Part shown: piece by piece, positions 1 to 8,121 of the stretch
Position numbering within the stretch: position 1 is the first letter of the stretch
How the letters are laid out: every line of letters starts with the position of its first letter
NCBI GenBank assembly: GCA_029857855.1
Contig: JAOUGG010000088.1
Location: 1 to 8,121, forward strand
Length of the DNA stretch: 8,121 bases
Origin: Acidimicrobiia bacterium
Lineage (GTDB): Bacteria > Actinomycetota > Acidimicrobiia > Acidimicrobiales > SZUA-35
Direction: 5' to 3'
Notes under the pieces: generated by a model
Databases searched by the model: none
The model's input: the letters and a program-made list of their open reading frames with translations, nothing else
What the model was told of the DNA's origin: nothing
Position numbers and translations under genes: made by a program

Positions 1-2519
<2,519 letters not shown>

Positions 2520-2570
2520 TATTGGGCCCGCCGTGGACGAGAGCAGCCGAACGTGACCGAACCCGACCCG

Positions 2571-2575
2571 AAGGA
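2571..2575 (+). promoter_or_regulatory. Ribosome binding site fixing the GTG start of the SDR gene
   Basis: AAGGA lies six bases before the GTG at 2582, ideal Shine-Dalgarno spacing. It decides the start: the same frame stays open far upstream inside the mannosidase gene, but the dinucleotide-binding fold begins about 12 codons after this GTG. Confidence 0.75.
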
Positions 2576-2581
2576 ACACCT

Positions 2582-3412
2582 GTGCAGCTGACGATACCCG
2601 ACGTCGACCAACCGCTGGTTGCGATCATCAGTGGCGGTACCCAGGGTTTGGGTGAAGCGGTGGCCCGCAAACTCTTGGCCGACGGCGCGGCGGGTCTACT
2701 GCTCGCCGGTCGCTCACCGGAGCGGGGTCACGCACTGGCCGACGAGCTGAGCGGTCTCGGAACCCCGACGGTCTTCACCGCAGCCGACATGATCGATACA
2801 TCCGCTCCGCAGATGCTGGTCGACGCCTGCGTCGAACGGTTCGGCACGGTCACCGGTGTCGTCAACATCGCCGCCGCCACCAGTCGGGCCAACCTGTTCG
2901 CCGACACCGTCGAGCATTTCGACCGGATGATGGCGGTCAACGTTCGAGCCCCGTATTTCCTGATTCAGGCCGCGGCGCGGGTGATGGTCGAACAGGGAAC
3001 GGGTGGCTCCATTGTCAGCGTCGGCTCCACCTCCGGGTACGGCGGCCAACCCAAACTGGCGGCCTACAGCATCTCGAAGGGTGCGTTGTCGGTCATGACG
3101 AAGAACCTGGCGTTTGCGTTGATGCAGCACAACATCCGGGTCAATCAGGTCAATCCCGGGTGGATGGAAACCGAGTCGGAGCATCGCACCCAGATCGAGC
3201 ACGACCATGCGCCCGAGAACTGGCTGGAACTTGCCGCCCCGACCCGACCGCTCGGCCGCTTGGTGCAGCCATGGGAGGCGGCGAACGCCATCGCCTACTG
3301 CCTGTCGCCGGTGTCGGGCCTGATGACCGGCAACATCATCGACATCGACCAGTCGGTGCAGGGCGCTGGCGATCCGCCGCTGCCCGGCCCCGAAGACACG
3401 ATCCAACCCTGA
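2582..3412 (+). CDS. Short-chain dehydrogenase/reductase (SDR), classical type
   Basis: A 276-residue cytoplasmic NAD(P)-dependent oxidoreductase, a normal length for a classical SDR. The glycine-rich cofactor loop is SGGTQGLG (17-24). An arginine just after the second strand (LLLAGRS, R44) favours NADP(H), and D69 (AADM) sits where the adenine-contacting Asp is expected. VVNIAAA (93-99) replaces the common NNAG. The catalytic set is complete: N120 (MAVNVRAPYF), S149 thirteen residues before Y162, and the YSISK motif (Y162, K166). NPGWMETE (191-198) is the usual segment after strand six. The GTG start is chosen from the AAGGA site six bases upstream. The gene lies 62 bp after the mannosidase and 20 bp before the binding-protein lipoprotein, so co-transcription is likely. 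A role in oxidising or reducing a sugar or polyol from glycan breakdown is inferred from position only. The substrate cannot be read from an SDR sequence. The Pro-rich tail after residue 262 is probably disordered. Confidence 0.93.
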   Translation: MQLTIPDVDQPLVAIISGGTQGLGEAVARKLLADGAAGLLLAGRSPERGHALADELSGLGTPTVFTAADMIDTSAPQMLVDACVERFGTVTGVVNIAAATSRANLFADTVEHFDRMMAVNVRAPYFLIQAAARVMVEQGTGGSIVSVGSTSGYGGQPKLAAYSISKGALSVMTKNLAFALMQHNIRVNQVNPGWMETESEHRTQIEHDHAPENWLELAAPTRPLGRLVQPWEAANAIAYCLSPVSGLMTGNIIDIDQSVQGAGDPPLPGPEDTIQP

Positions 3413-3432
3413 GCTGAGGCGCGGCCAACTCG

Positions 3433-4968
3433 ATGCATCTACTCCGACGTCACGCGTTCCCGATACTCGCGATACTGGCGCTTGTCGTGGCGGCGTGCTC
3501 GGGTGACACCGACGATCCAGTCGCCGACGCTGTGTCGCAGCCGACCGGCGGTGCAGTCGACCAGGGTCTGGGGTCGACCGACTCGACCGAGCCCGATGTG
3601 CTCGACCTGACGGCCGGCTCGGAACCCTCGACGATGGCGGAGCTCGAGGCTTCCTGGGCCGGGAACCGGTCCGCCGTCGTCGACCGGCTGCGAGAAGGGG
3701 GCTACGGCGTCACCGACGAGCGGCTCAGCGGTCCCGGTGATTTCGTCGTCGACCTCAGCCGATGCCCGGCCGGGCGGGGCGGCGACGTTGCGACCACTGG
3801 GCCGATCGAGATCGTGCACATCGTGAGCACAGCCGACGCCGGGGCCTACGCCGACGGCGCCCGAGCTTACTTCGACCATGTGAACAGCCAGGGTGGCATC
3901 GACGGTCGTCGCATCGACTACGAGGTGGTCGACGACGAGCTCGTGCCGACCAAGACCATCGAGGCGGTCGACGACCGGGTCGACGGCAACGCGATCGGAA
4001 TCACCACCTTTGGTACCGCGACCAGCCAGTCGGTGTTCGATCAACTCAACCGGGCCTGCATTCCCCAGCCGTTCGTCGGGTCCGCCCACCCGGCGTGGGG
4101 CGACCCTCGAACGCATCCGTGGACACTCGGTCTGCAGCTCTCCTACGCCACCGAGACGATCCACTGGGGCAACTGGATCAAGCGGAATCTCACCGCGCAG
4201 CTGCCGATCAAGGTGGCGGCGCTGGCCATCGACAACGACTACGGCCGGGCCTACCGTGCCGCGTTCGAGCAGTGGGCTTCGACGAACGGCGACGTGGTCT
4301 CGGACGTGGTCGTGGTCGAGCACGACCCCTCGGCCACCGAGCTGAGCGCGGAACTGACCGAGATCCGGGCCGCCGATCCCGACGTCTTCCTGGCGATGAC
4401 CGCCGGTTCGGGCTGTGGTGCCGCCGTCGACGCCGGCGAGGCGGCCGGCGTCAACGAGATCACCGACGCCCGATTCCTCCCGACGGCCTGCACCGACCCC
4501 CAACGATTCCTGATTCCCAACGAACGTGACGGTGACGGTTATCTCGCCGTTGACGGAGGCGTCAAAGCCGCCGACGATCCGCTGTACGAGAGCGATCCGT
4601 TCGTGACGTTCGTGAACGGACTGATCGCCGACACCGATGTCGCACCCGAACAGGCGGCGCTGGCCGCCGCCGGTGCCGGCCAGTTCGCCTGGGCCTACGT
4701 GGAGGCGCTGCGTATCGCCGCCGAACTCGACGGAGGCGTGACCCGGGCCAACTTCCTCCTGGCCCTGCGCAGCCTGGAGCTGCGCCACCCGATGGTGGTG
4801 GCCGGCATCACCTTCGCAACCGACGGAGCCGACGACGGCCATCCGATCGAGGGCGCGAGGATGATGCGCTACTCGGCCGGTCAGCAGGCGTGGGAGAAGG
4901 AGTCCCTGGTCGTCGATCTGAACCGGGCCACACCGAACTGCAATTGGGACGGGACCGTCTGCTCCTGA
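3433..4968 (+). CDS. ABC-transporter substrate-binding lipoprotein (branched-chain amino acid/amide type, Peripla_BP_6-like)
   Basis: A 511-residue extracytoplasmic ligand-binding lipoprotein. The signal is clear: basic start (RRH, 5-7), hydrophobic stretch 8-21 and lipobox VAAC with the lipid-attached Cys at C22. An acidic, Ser/Thr/Gly-rich linker follows (23-60). Next is a small accessory segment (about 65-115: a helix with NRSAVVDRLREGGYGV, then DLSRCPAG). The type I binding fold spans roughly 124-500, with IEIVHIVST (125-133), the AYFDHVNSQGGIDGRRIDYEVVDD region (145-168), a hinge-like KVAALAIDNDYGRAYRAAFEQ (260-280) and ADPDVFLAMTAGSG (314-327). Cysteines at 209, 328, 353, 503 and 510 may form disulfides. 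Family members bind amino acids, amides, urea or aromatic acids; the ligand here is unknown. No permease or ATPase gene is next to it. The start at 3433 fits the signal peptide, but the only ribosome-site candidate (GAGG, 3416-3419) is weak and far. It probably depends on translation from the gene ending 20 bp upstream. Confidence 0.9.
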   Translation: MHLLRRHAFPILAILALVVAACSGDTDDPVADAVSQPTGGAVDQGLGSTDSTEPDVLDLTAGSEPSTMAELEASWAGNRSAVVDRLREGGYGVTDERLSGPGDFVVDLSRCPAGRGGDVATTGPIEIVHIVSTADAGAYADGARAYFDHVNSQGGIDGRRIDYEVVDDELVPTKTIEAVDDRVDGNAIGITTFGTATSQSVFDQLNRACIPQPFVGSAHPAWGDPRTHPWTLGLQLSYATETIHWGNWIKRNLTAQLPIKVAALAIDNDYGRAYRAAFEQWASTNGDVVSDVVVVEHDPSATELSAELTEIRAADPDVFLAMTAGSGCGAAVDAGEAAGVNEITDARFLPTACTDPQRFLIPNERDGDGYLAVDGGVKAADDPLYESDPFVTFVNGLIADTDVAPEQAALAAAGAGQFAWAYVEALRIAAELDGGVTRANFLLALRSLELRHPMVVAGITFATDGADDGHPIEGARMMRYSAGQQAWEKESLVVDLNRATPNCNWDGTVCS

Positions 4969-5045
4969 TCGCGGCGGCCTCACAGCGCCGTCACCAGGGG
5001 AAAGTCTTTCAGGCACGGTAAAGAAGACGGCAAGGGTTGGGCTAT

Positions 5046-5078
5046 TTGACCCAGTGTCAGGCGGTCGGAATGTACAGT
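5046..5078 (+). promoter_or_regulatory. Possible promoter giving a leaderless or near-leaderless DUF1800 transcript
   Basis: TTGACC (5046-5051) resembles a -35 box. TACAGT (5073-5078) fits the TANNNT -10 pattern and ends eight bases before the ATG at 5087, so transcription would start at or within a few bases of that ATG. No Shine-Dalgarno-like sequence lies upstream of the ATG, which agrees with leaderless translation, a common mode in actinobacteria. The weakness is the 21-base spacer. A 17-base spacer would put the -10 at AATGTA (5069-5074), a poorer match. The rest of the 118 bp gap (4969-5086) shows no gene and no convincing terminator. Confidence 0.35.
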
Positions 5079-5086
5079 GACCGGCG

Positions 5087-6313
5087 ATGGCTTTGGTGGA
5101 GCGGGATCCTGAGCGTACGGCGGCGGCATTGTTGGTTCGCCGAACCACGATGCGGGCCGACCTCGATCTGATCAATCAGTTGCCGGGTCTCGACCGCTCG
5201 GCCGCCGTCGCCACCATCCTCGGCAAGCCGATCGACGAGGCGCAGGCCCCGATCAGCGAGAAGAGCGACAAGATCCTCACCTGGTGGTTCGGCCGGATTT
5301 CCGAGGGGGTCAATGGCCTCCAGGATCGAATGACCTTCCTGTGGCATTCGATCATCCCGACCCACCGCTACTCGGCCGGTGAGCAGGAACTGGTCGGCGT
5401 GCAGCTCAACACCCTGCGATCCCGGGCGCTCGGCAATTACCGCGACCTGCTGCAGGCCATGATGGTCGACCCGGCCATGCTCAAGTACCTGAACGCCGAG
5501 AGCAACCGGGCCAAGAAGCCCAACGAGAACCTGGCACGCGAGATCATGGAACTGTTCTCGATGGGCATCGGCAACTACACCGAGGACGACGTCCGAGCCG
5601 GCGCCCTCGCGCTCGCCGGTTGGCGGGTCGACAAGGACAACAACAAGGCCTGGCTCGATCCGGAGCGCACCTACCAGGGAGAACTCACGTTCCTGGGCGA
5701 GACGAAACAGTGGACGTCCACCGACCTGGTTGACAAACTGTGCGACCACCCGGCCACCGCCCAACGAATCGCCTCCCGGGTGTGGTACCACTTCACCGGC
5801 GTCACCCCGAGCGGTGAGCAGCGTACCGAGCTCGGAGCGTGGTGGCAGGCCCAGAATCTGGAGATCCGGCCCCTGTTGGAGCGCATCTTCCACGACGAGC
5901 AGTTCTGGGCCCAACACTACGCCCGGCCGCGCAGCGGGTTCGAGTGGTACACCGCCGTTCAGCGGATCCTGCAGTTCGACACCGACGAGAACTGGCGGCC
6001 CCGCAACCTCGGTCAGCTCCCGTACGAGCCGCCGAACGTCGGCGGCTGGCCCGAAGGCGATCGCTGGCTCAACCTCGATTCGATGCTGCGCCGGTCCGAT
6101 CAATTGTTCTCCGTCGACTTCCGCGACATCCCGATGGGCACCACGGCCACCGTCGAGGAGATCCTCGACCAGTGCGGCTTGTTCGTCGTCGACGACAGCA
6201 CGATCGCCGCCCTGGAGTCGGTGGGATCGGCGGTCGACGAGGTCGGCGAGGAGAGCATCGCCCAGTTGCGGTGGCGTCTCGCCATGAGCTGTCCGGAGTT
6301 TCAACTGCAATGA
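5087..6313 (+). CDS. DUF1800 family protein
   Basis: A 408-residue member of the DUF1800 family (PF08811), whose biochemical function is not known to me. Family hallmarks run in order: ALLVRRTTM near the N-terminus (14-22), MTFLWHSIIPTHR (82-94), the highly typical NENLAREIMELFSMGIGNYTEDDV block (146-169) followed by ALALAGWRVD (173-182), and LGQLPYEPPNVGGWPEGDRW (308-327) with LRRSDQLF (334-341). The protein ends in SCPEFQLQ, the usual family ending, so it is full length. The ATG at 5087 is the first start after an in-frame TGA at 5078. No signal peptide or membrane segment is visible, although its DUF1501 partner has an export signal. It overlaps the DUF1501 gene by four bases, implying translational coupling. 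These two families are often neighbours, so they probably act together. The family call is secure; any function would be a guess. Confidence 0.93.
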   Translation: MALVERDPERTAAALLVRRTTMRADLDLINQLPGLDRSAAVATILGKPIDEAQAPISEKSDKILTWWFGRISEGVNGLQDRMTFLWHSIIPTHRYSAGEQELVGVQLNTLRSRALGNYRDLLQAMMVDPAMLKYLNAESNRAKKPNENLAREIMELFSMGIGNYTEDDVRAGALALAGWRVDKDNNKAWLDPERTYQGELTFLGETKQWTSTDLVDKLCDHPATAQRIASRVWYHFTGVTPSGEQRTELGAWWQAQNLEIRPLLERIFHDEQFWAQHYARPRSGFEWYTAVQRILQFDTDENWRPRNLGQLPYEPPNVGGWPEGDRWLNLDSMLRRSDQLFSVDFRDIPMGTTATVEEILDQCGLFVVDDSTIAALESVGSAVDEVGEESIAQLRWRLAMSCPEFQLQ

Positions 6314-7716
6314 CGTCGCACTACGAGAACTTCGACTACGGACCACGTCGACCCGAGGCCACCGACGATGATCAATCCCCTCCGGGTCTGATCACGCGAC
6401 GCCGGATTCTTCAGGGGCTGCTGGCCGGGGGTGCTGTTGGTTATGGCGCGTGGCGGGGATTGTTCGACAACCCCGCCGTGCCCGTCAGCGATCTGGCGTC
6501 GGCCCGGGTCGACACGAGCGTGTTGGAGATCGCACCGCCCACCGGGGGAGAGGTGCAGACGTTGACGGCCAACGTCGACGACTTGTGGGGCAAGTTCGCA
6601 GCCTCCGACAATGTGCTTCTCACCCCCGCTCCGATCGATCAGCGGGTGCTGGTGATCGTCGAGCTGCAGGGCGGCAACGATGGGCTGTCCACGGTCGTGC
6701 CCTACGCCAACGGCGCCTACTACGACAGGCGGCCGAACCTGGCCATTCCCGGCGAGCAGGTGCTGGCCATCGACGGCGAGGTCGGGCTCAACCCGCAGCT
6801 GGTCGACCTCGCCCAGCGCCAGATGGCCGTGGTGGAGGGTGTCGGCCCGACCGAAGGAAACCTGTCACACTTCGAGATGGAGGAGCGCTGGTACTTCGGC
6901 GCCCCCACCGGCGCCGGATCGCGGCGCACGGGCTTCCTCGCCCGCATCGCCGACCGCATCGACGGCGGCCGGATCACCGGACTCTCGGTTGCCGGTCACT
7001 CGCCCATGTTCAGCGCCGCCACGGCGTCGACCCTGGCCCTCGACAACCTGAACCAGCTCAAGGTCCTCACGAAGAACGACTGGATCTACCCGCTGTATCG
7101 GTCCGGTGTGCAGAGCATCACCGGGGGTCCGGTGGCCACCACCCTGGCCGGAACCTGGAGCGAGCTGTTCGCCATCGGTCGATCGATCAGCGGTGACATC
7201 GAACGCCACGACGGCGACTCGCCCATCGTGAAGAACGGTGGGGGACTGGGCCGCCAGCTGGCGATGGCAGCCGAGCTGATCAAGGCCGACATCGGGGTTC
7301 GGGTCGTCCACGCCCAGATGGGTGGCTTCGACACCCACGAAGGTCACCAGGGTCGCCACGAGCGGCTGATGGGCCAGCTCAACGGTGCAGTCGGAGGTTT
7401 CCTCGATCTGATCGATCAGGCCGGCCTGTCCGACCGGGTACTGGTGGCCACCACGAGCGAGTTCGGTCGACGGGTTAACGAGAACTCGAGTGGCCTCGAC
7501 CACGGCTCGGCCTCGTCGATGCTGCTGATCGGCCCGGTGGCCCCGGGCCGCTATGGGGAGCCGCCGCCTCTTGGCGATCTCGACCGCAACGGCAACCTGA
7601 AGACGACGGTGCCCTTCGAGCGTTACCTGGCCACCCTCGCCCAGGACTGGCTCGGCGTAGAGGCCGGCGCTGTGCTAGAAGCCTCGCCCATGCCGCTGGG
7701 TTTGTTCCAGGTCTGA
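6310..7716 (+). CDS. DUF1501 family protein with twin-arginine (Tat) signal
   Basis: A 468-residue member of the DUF1501 family (PF07394), whose fold is related to the alkaline phosphatase/sulfatase superfamily. Its reaction is not established to my knowledge. The N-terminus has a 28-residue polar lead, then TRRRILQ (29-35), a good Tat motif, and a short hydrophobic run to about 48. I see no clear cleavage site, so it may stay anchored. Family motifs follow: VELQGGNDGLSTVVPY (117-132, with D124), SHFEMEERWYFG (186-197), QMGGFDTHEGHQGRH (336-350, with D341 and H343) and TTSEFGRRVNENSSGLDHGS (381-400, with E384, D397 and H398). The acidic and histidine residues are candidate metal ligands by analogy with the superfamily. 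The start is the ATG overlapping the DUF1800 stop (ATGA, 6310-6313), with GGAG at 6295-6298 as a plausible ribosome site. The open frame upstream of this ATG is a shadow inside DUF1800. The pair probably forms one extracytoplasmic functional unit. Confidence 0.93.
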   Translation: MTSHYENFDYGPRRPEATDDDQSPPGLITRRRILQGLLAGGAVGYGAWRGLFDNPAVPVSDLASARVDTSVLEIAPPTGGEVQTLTANVDDLWGKFAASDNVLLTPAPIDQRVLVIVELQGGNDGLSTVVPYANGAYYDRRPNLAIPGEQVLAIDGEVGLNPQLVDLAQRQMAVVEGVGPTEGNLSHFEMEERWYFGAPTGAGSRRTGFLARIADRIDGGRITGLSVAGHSPMFSAATASTLALDNLNQLKVLTKNDWIYPLYRSGVQSITGGPVATTLAGTWSELFAIGRSISGDIERHDGDSPIVKNGGGLGRQLAMAAELIKADIGVRVVHAQMGGFDTHEGHQGRHERLMGQLNGAVGGFLDLIDQAGLSDRVLVATTSEFGRRVNENSSGLDHGSASSMLLIGPVAPGRYGEPPPLGDLDRNGNLKTTVPFERYLATLAQDWLGVEAGAVLEASPMPLGLFQV

Positions 7717-7731
7717 GTTCGCCGTCCCGGT

Positions 7732-8121
7732 TCAGCCCCCCGAGGGCGCCGTGGCCGCCAGTTCGAGGCGGGTGGCGTCCTCGGGGCAGAACACGGTGAC
7801 GGCGGCGTCGACCACGAACTGCAGCTCCTCGATCGACAGCTCGTCGTTCTGGGCGCCGTTGAGTGCCTCGTCACGGATCTGCTGATACTCGGGGAGATCG
7901 CCGGCCGAGGTTGCGTAGCCGCAGGCCGTCTGACCGAAGACCATCAGGTCGTCACCGGTGAGCGCCGCCGCGGTGATCCGGTTGCCTTCGAGCAGGGTCC
8001 GGAACTGGCCGATAAGGGCGGCGTTCTCGGTGGCGTCTCCGGCGTCGACCGCGGTGGTCGAAGAGGAGCCGCCGCCCTCTTCGCCCATGGCGTCGCCATC
8101 GCCCATGGCGTCGCCATCGCC
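7732..8121 (-). CDS. DUF732-like small secreted protein, C-terminal part (N-terminus outside the window)
   Basis: The frame is open to the window edge, and the Met at 8106 sits inside a repeat, so the true start lies beyond 8121. Numbering from that Met, residues 1-26 are an acidic Gly/Asp/Ser/Thr-rich linker, like those between a lipid-attached Cys and a folded domain. A compact, mostly helical domain of about 85 residues follows. It has IGQFRTLLEGNRI (32-44), an LMVFGQTACGYA segment (54-65, C62) and LQFVVDAAVTVFCPED (95-110, C107). One cysteine in the middle and one in a final FCP motif match the pattern of DUF732 proteins, common in mycobacteria, where the two are thought to form a disulfide. 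The function of that family is unknown. A lipoprotein or secretory signal is expected upstream but cannot be seen. The gene faces the DUF1501 gene, with stop codons 15 bp apart. The coding call is firm; the family assignment is moderate. Confidence 0.7.
   Translation of the reverse strand, partial: GDGDAMGDGDAMGEEGGGSSSTTAVDAGDATENAALIGQFRTLLEGNRITAAALTGDDLMVFGQTACGYATSAGDLPEYQQIRDEALNGAQNDELSIEELQFVVDAAVTVFCPEDATRLELAATAPSGG
8083..8121. repeat. 18-bp in-frame tandem repeat, continuing beyond the window
   Basis: Two identical 18-base units lie at 8083-8100 and 8101-8118. The three bases that would start a third unit are at 8119-8121. On the minus strand each unit encodes the hexapeptide DGDAMG. 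Each unit also contains a 13-base perfect dyad (ATGGCG-T-CGCCAT). The repeat sits in the predicted flexible linker of the DUF732-like protein, so copy-number change would lengthen or shorten the linker without breaking the frame. Confidence 0.85.

Noticed and set aside
4972..4990. Hairpin CGGCG-N9-CGCCG after the binding-protein stop as a terminator
   Set aside because: Only a five-base stem with a nine-base loop and no T-run; frequent by chance at this GC content.
5004..5028. Dyad GTCTT...AAGAC in the gap before DUF1800
   Set aside because: Five-base arms separated by 15 bases, too weak to call an operator without conservation data.
3439..5175. 578-codon minus-strand open frame opposite the binding protein
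   Set aside because: Same GC-rich mirror effect. The translation is low-complexity Arg/Gly/Val/Asp-rich with no recognisable motif.
5839..6309. In-frame extension of DUF1501 upstream into DUF1800
   Set aside because: Arg/Pro-rich shadow sequence. The ATG at 6310 precedes the Tat signal at the right distance and gives the classic ATGA overlap.
5057..6346. 429-codon minus-strand open frame opposite DUF1800
   Set aside because: Mirror frame; no family motif, whereas the plus strand matches DUF1800 throughout.
8104..8106. ATG at 8106 as the start of the DUF732-like gene
   Set aside because: It lies within the 18-bp repeat, the frame stays open to the edge, and no export signal follows, although the protein type is expected to be secreted.

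Overview
This window reads as GC-rich actinobacterial chromosome. The best guess is the class Acidimicrobiia (Ilumatobacter-like relatives). The grounds are strong G/C third-position bias in every real gene, a GTG start, one gene that looks leaderless, an Acidimicrobiia-style substrate-binding lipoprotein and a DUF732-like secreted protein. The lineage is an inference from protein style, not from a marker gene. The window is almost fully coding. Its largest non-coding gap is 118 bp, and I see no tRNA, rRNA, CRISPR array, insertion sequence or integrase.

Left block (1-4968, + strand): three closely spaced genes. The first is a GH38 alpha-mannosidase whose N-terminus lies outside the window. 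After 62 bp and a clear Shine-Dalgarno site comes a short-chain dehydrogenase/reductase with a GTG start. Only 20 bp later comes a lipoprotein of the branched-chain-amino-acid/amide type of ABC-transporter binding proteins. The spacing suggests co-transcription. A mannosidase plus an oxidoreductase fits catabolism of mannose-containing glycans. The binding protein has no permease or ATPase beside it here, so its link to that pathway is open.

Right block (5087-7716, + strand): after a 118 bp gap with promoter-like sequence ending almost at the start codon, a DUF1800 protein and a DUF1501 protein overlap by four bases (ATGA). This is a widespread but functionally obscure gene pair. Only the DUF1501 member carries a recognisable twin-arginine export signal, which raises the possibility that the two are exported as a folded complex.

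Right edge (7732-8121, - strand): the C-terminal part of a DUF732-like small secreted protein, convergent with the DUF1501 gene across 15 bp. Its upstream end contains an 18-bp in-frame tandem repeat that runs off the window. I see no clearly new system. The most open question is the DUF1800/DUF1501 pair and how it is exported.
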